Shown: piece by piece, positions 61,328 through 64,000 of the stretch
Numbering within the stretch: the first letter of the stretch is position 1
How the letters are laid out: every line of letters starts with the position of its first letter
NCBI RefSeq assembly: GCF_016820575.1
Contig: NZ_JAEMQH010000002.1
Span: 927,305 to 991,304 of the forward strand
Reading direction: 5' to 3'
Length of the DNA: 64,000 bases
Source of the DNA: Marinobacter sediminum
GTDB lineage: Bacteria > Pseudomonadota > Gammaproteobacteria > Pseudomonadales > Oleiphilaceae
Program-made: the position numbers and the translations under genes
Notes under the pieces: generated by a model
The model's input: only the letters and a program-made list of their open reading frames with translations
Told to the model about the DNA's origin: nothing
The model's database searches: none

Positions 61328-63214
61328 GTGAATCTCACTTTCGGTCAAAAGCTGCTAATCGCTTTCGGCGTTCTCCTTGTGCTCGTAATGGCCGCTTTTA
61401 CGTTGTCAAACGACCTCCGTTTGCGCGAAACCACCACAACTTATGTTGATGCAGTTATCCACGACGCTGTTGCGCAAAGTACGCCGAGCATTGCTGAATG
61501 GCTCAATACGCGCTTGCGGATGACCGAATCCGTTGCCGACTCCCTTGTAAAGCTAGACTCCGACGAACAGGCTCGCACCGTATTCCAGACCATGACAGCC
61601 GGTGGCGGATTTTCCGCAGTTTACGTTGGCCGTTCGGATGGGGGCATGATGATGCAGTCCGAAGCAGCAGACGCTAGCCTCCCCGCCGACTTCGATCCAA
61701 GGAGCCGACCCTGGTATCAGAAGGCCACCAGGCTGGGCAGGGCCTCATTCACAGATCCTTTCGTCGATGCCGCTGGCACGGGGATGATTATTTCGGCGTC
61801 TGCTCCCGTAAAACGTGGAACCTATGAAGGTGTCGTCGGAGCTGACATTGGACTAAGCGCAATTCAGAACATCCTGGACAATATTACTCTAGCAGACGCC
61901 GGATACGCGGCTCTGATCAGCGCCAACGGTGTTGTTCTGTTTCACCCCGACCAGGCGTTGATTGGCAAAAACATTAAGTCGCTGATTGGCGAGGCGCCAA
62001 ACCTTGACGGCAGCGTCCACGAATTCCAGAACAACGCGGCCTCCTGGGAGGCCAGCTTTCACGCCATTGAGGATGCTCGAGGCGTTGATTGGTACCTGGG
62101 TACCTTCGTCAATCAGGACCTGATCAGTGCGCCGGTTCAAAGTGCTCGTCTGACCGGGTTGATAATGGCCTTCATCGGTCTTTTGATCTCCCTTGTCCTG
62201 TTGCACCTTGGCATCAAGGTCCTGATGGCGCCTGTGCGGCGCCTTAACACCGCGATGGCGGACATTGGTGCCGGTGATGCCGATCTTACCCAAAGACTGG
62301 ACGCCAGCGCCCGCGATGAATTTGGCCAGTTGGCGGAGAGCTTTAACCGCTTTGTCGAAAACATCCAGAGCGTCGTTCGCGATGTTCAGAGAGGCAGCGA
62401 CGAGCTCGATGATAACGTGCAGTCCCTGCGCGACACCGCCAGTACCAGCCGATCCAGCGTTGAGCAGCAACAGTCGGAAATTGACATGGTTGCCACCGCC
62501 ATTAATGAGATGTCCGCTGCAGCGGGTGAAATCGCACAGAATGCGCAACAAACTGCCGATGCCGCTAATACTGCCGACAACGACAGTCGCGCTTCGCTTG
62601 AAACCGTAGCTGCGTCGCGGGATGCCGTACAAAAGCTGTCCAAAGAGGTAAATTCCGCCGCTGAGGTCATCAATGCCCTGGGCGAAGATGTGTCATCGAT
62701 TACCTCGGTACTGGAAGTGATTCAGGGCATTGCCGAGCAAACCAATCTGCTGGCACTAAACGCAGCCATTGAAGCAGCGCGTGCCGGTGAGGCAGGGCGA
62801 GGCTTTGCCGTGGTCGCCGATGAGGTACGGAATCTGGCTCAGCGAACCCAGTCGAGCACTGAAGAAATCAACAGCATGATCGAGCGCCTGCAAAAGGGTG
62901 CCAACAATGCGGTCACCGTGATGAATGCCTCCACGGCAGTCTCGAATGTCAGCATGGAAAAAGCCCAGGATGCCATGGAGTCGCTGAATCGCATTGCCGA
63001 GGCTATCACCTCCATCAACCAGATGACCTCGCAGATCGCGACGGCATCGGAAGAGCAGACTTCAGTGACCGAGGAGCTGAATTCGTCCATCACGCGCATC
63101 GCCGACCAGGGTCAGGAAGCGGCCGCGGCGGCTAGCGAAAACGACGTTTACAGTGGGCAGATTGAAAGCATTGGTCGCACGCTGAACCAGAATGCGTCAC
63201 GATTCCGGGTGTAA
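61328..63214 (+). CDS. Methyl-accepting chemotaxis protein with dCache sensor
   Basis: A 628-residue chemoreceptor: membrane helix 8-28, periplasmic dCache domain (about 30-275; contains [30 protein letters not shown]), second helix (about 280-298), HAMP (about 300-350) and signalling domain with the hairpin tip [38 protein letters not shown]. It links an external small-molecule cue to CheA. Starts with GTG after AGGA. The ligand is unknown. Confidence 0.94.
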   Translation: MNLTFGQKLLIAFGVLLVLVMAAFTLSNDLRLRETTTTYVDAVIHDAVAQSTPSIAEWLNTRLRMTESVADSLVKLDSDEQARTVFQTMTAGGGFSAVYVGRSDGGMMMQSEAADASLPADFDPRSRPWYQKATRLGRASFTDPFVDAAGTGMIISASAPVKRGTYEGVVGADIGLSAIQNILDNITLADAGYAALISANGVVLFHPDQALIGKNIKSLIGEAPNLDGSVHEFQNNAASWEASFHAIEDARGVDWYLGTFVNQDLISAPVQSARLTGLIMAFIGLLISLVLLHLGIKVLMAPVRRLNTAMADIGAGDADLTQRLDASARDEFGQLAESFNRFVENIQSVVRDVQRGSDELDDNVQSLRDTASTSRSSVEQQQSEIDMVATAINEMSAAAGEIAQNAQQTADAANTADNDSRASLETVAASRDAVQKLSKEVNSAAEVINALGEDVSSITSVLEVIQGIAEQTNLLALNAAIEAARAGEAGRGFAVVADEVRNLAQRTQSSTEEINSMIERLQKGANNAVTVMNASTAVSNVSMEKAQDAMESLNRIAEAITSINQMTSQIATASEEQTSVTEELNSSITRIADQGQEAAAAASENDVYSGQIESIGRTLNQNASRFRV

Positions 63215-63267
63215 CGGGCACCCGGGGGCCAATTGTGCGAAGATCAGGCAATCTCCCCTAATAGAGC

Positions 63268-63831
63268 ATGAACATGGCACTTATTGACACGATCATCGGC
63301 GCAACCGGGCAATGGGTTGCGCATTCAGATTCCAACGCCACCCTGGCAAACCCTTTGGCGTGGCTGCGCAAGACCGGTGGCTATGCCGCGGTAAACCGCA
63401 TCATCGGCCTGTCGATTCCGTTTGCTACCCGCAATCGATTCAGCGTGGAGGAGTTGCGGCCGGGCTACGTTAAGGCCCGAATTCGCCTGAAGGGCAACAA
63501 GAATCACTTTGGCAGTTTGTATGCCGGCGCCTATTTCCTGGTCGCGGAAATACCCGGTGGCGTGCTGACATTGTTTGACCTTGGGCCTTCGTACACGCCG
63601 ATCCTCAAGGAGATGACCCTGCAGTTTCTGCAGCCGGCAAACTCGGACGTCACCGTGGAGTTCTCACTGACACCGGAAATGGTCGAGGGCATTCTGGCGG
63701 ACGCGGACGCCACCGGCCGGGCCAAGTTTACCCTGGAAGGCCAGCTACATGATCAAGAAGGCAACCACGTTGCCAATTCAATCGCCCATTACCGGGTTCG
63801 AAAGCAGGGCTTCAAAGCTGAGGGCGAGTAA
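63268..63831 (+). CDS. DUF4442 hotdog-fold thioesterase-like protein
   Basis: A 187-residue protein with a DUF4442/PaaI-type hotdog fold: NHFGSLYAGAYFLVAEIPGGVL holds the helix with substrate contacts. Relatives are thioesterases or acyl-binding proteins; the substrate is unknown. Located 53 bp after the chemoreceptor gene on the same strand. Starts MNMALIDTIIG, and the second ATG (two codons later) is also possible. Confidence 0.82.
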   Translation: MNMALIDTIIGATGQWVAHSDSNATLANPLAWLRKTGGYAAVNRIIGLSIPFATRNRFSVEELRPGYVKARIRLKGNKNHFGSLYAGAYFLVAEIPGGVLTLFDLGPSYTPILKEMTLQFLQPANSDVTVEFSLTPEMVEGILADADATGRAKFTLEGQLHDQEGNHVANSIAHYRVRKQGFKAEGE

Positions 63832-63864
63832 GCCCTGTGGAGTTGTTAACTGGGAACGGTAAAT

Positions 63865-63884
63865 GGAGCGCTTACGAGCGCTCC
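63865..63884. repeat. Perfect 8-bp hairpin covering the recQ stop codon
   Basis: GGAGCGCT (63865-63872), loop TACG, AGCGCTCC (63877-63884). The recQ stop (63872-63874 on the minus strand) lies inside it. A weak TTTACC follows on the minus strand, so it may act as a transcription terminator for recQ, with low certainty. Confidence 0.4.
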
Positions 63885-64000
63885 AGACCAGAAAGGGTTT
63901 CGAGGAAAATGGCGCCGTACTTCTCCAGCTTGGCGGCGCCGACGCCGCTTACCTCGGCCAACTCGTCCAGGGATTGCGGTTTGCGCTCCAGCATGTCGAA
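63872..64000 (-). CDS. recQ: ATP-dependent DNA helicase RecQ, C-terminal end (truncated)
   Basis: The 42 visible residues (FDMLERKPQSLDELAEVSGVGAAKLEKYGAIF... ending LSGLERS) match the end of the HRDC domain of RecQ, which guides the helicase on recombination and fork substrates. The catalytic core lies beyond the right window edge. It is convergent with the DUF4442 gene. Confidence 0.78.
   Translation of the reverse strand, partial: FDMLERKPQSLDELAEVSGVGAAKLEKYGAIFLETLSGLERS

Overview
The window reads as chromosomal DNA of a marine gammaproteobacterium, most probably Marinobacter or a close relative. This rests on gene content and order (nfuA, tusDCBE next to a YccA/BI-1 gene, a PhaI-type phasin with a PhaD-like regulator, etfBA divergent from ETF-QO, an RssB/STAS pair, cydABDC, and a PEP-CTERM protein) and on the moderately high GC, not on any database search. 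Coding density is high, both strands are used, and I see no insertion sequence, prophage, CRISPR array or rRNA. Two tRNA genes are present: Ser-UGA at 5720-5810 and Leu-UAA at 42605-42691.

Layout. 1-5.6 kb: start of metH, nfuA behind a palindrome, a DUF445 membrane protein, the tusDCBE sulfur-relay operon, and a BI-1 family gene. 5.7-13 kb: tRNA-Ser, a large secreted lipoprotein hydrolase, a leftward YeeE/YedE pair-DUF442-hemH group preceded by an orphan terminator (possible small RNA), a phasin with a PhaD-like regulator, and xthA. 13-21 kb: an eight-gene, tightly overlapping leftward lipid operon (desaturase, SnoaL-like, SDR, FAD oxidase, DUF1365, cyclopropane synthase-like, DUF2878, exported protein), divergent from a renalase-like oxidase. 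21-28 kb: HD dNTPase-like, RssB-like and STAS signalling pair, gpsA, sixA, radical SAM protein, DUF1285, FKBP isomerase. 28-33 kb: ETF-quinone oxidoreductase and etfBA, divergent around a 20-bp perfect palindrome, then rlmA. 33-42 kb: small membrane proteins, a saccharopine-reductase-like gene, cydABDC (bd-type oxidase and its ABC exporter), and a methyltransferase. 42-50 kb: tRNA-Leu, an EAL phosphodiesterase, an EamA transporter with a 47-residue membrane protein, an enoyl-CoA hydratase, and an ABC-2 exporter with DUF192. 50-64 kb: a sigma54-type promoter plus a c-di-GMP-I riboswitch driving a PEP-CTERM protein; a selenium module (PhnDCE-like importer, SenB-type glycosyltransferase, FAD-SelD fusion) coupled to a histone-H1-like/HhH protein; a GNAT-nitrilase fusion; a chemoreceptor; a DUF4442 protein; and the 3' end of recQ.

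The most interesting signals are: (1) the regulatory stack at 50867-51125, comprising TTTACAG repeats, a -24/-12 promoter and a GEMM-I riboswitch whose predicted 5' end coincides with the predicted transcription start, in front of a PEP-CTERM gene; (2) the selenium import/selenosugar locus without senA in view; (3) the 20-bp palindrome overlapping a candidate ETF-QO promoter; (4) the overlapping eight-gene lipid-modification operon; (5) the orphan terminator/candidate small RNA ahead of the YeeE pair; (6) DsrC- and DsrH-type cysteines in a Tus operon. Themes recurring across the window are sulfur/selenium handling, electron transfer from fatty-acid oxidation, lipid modification and c-di-GMP signalling.
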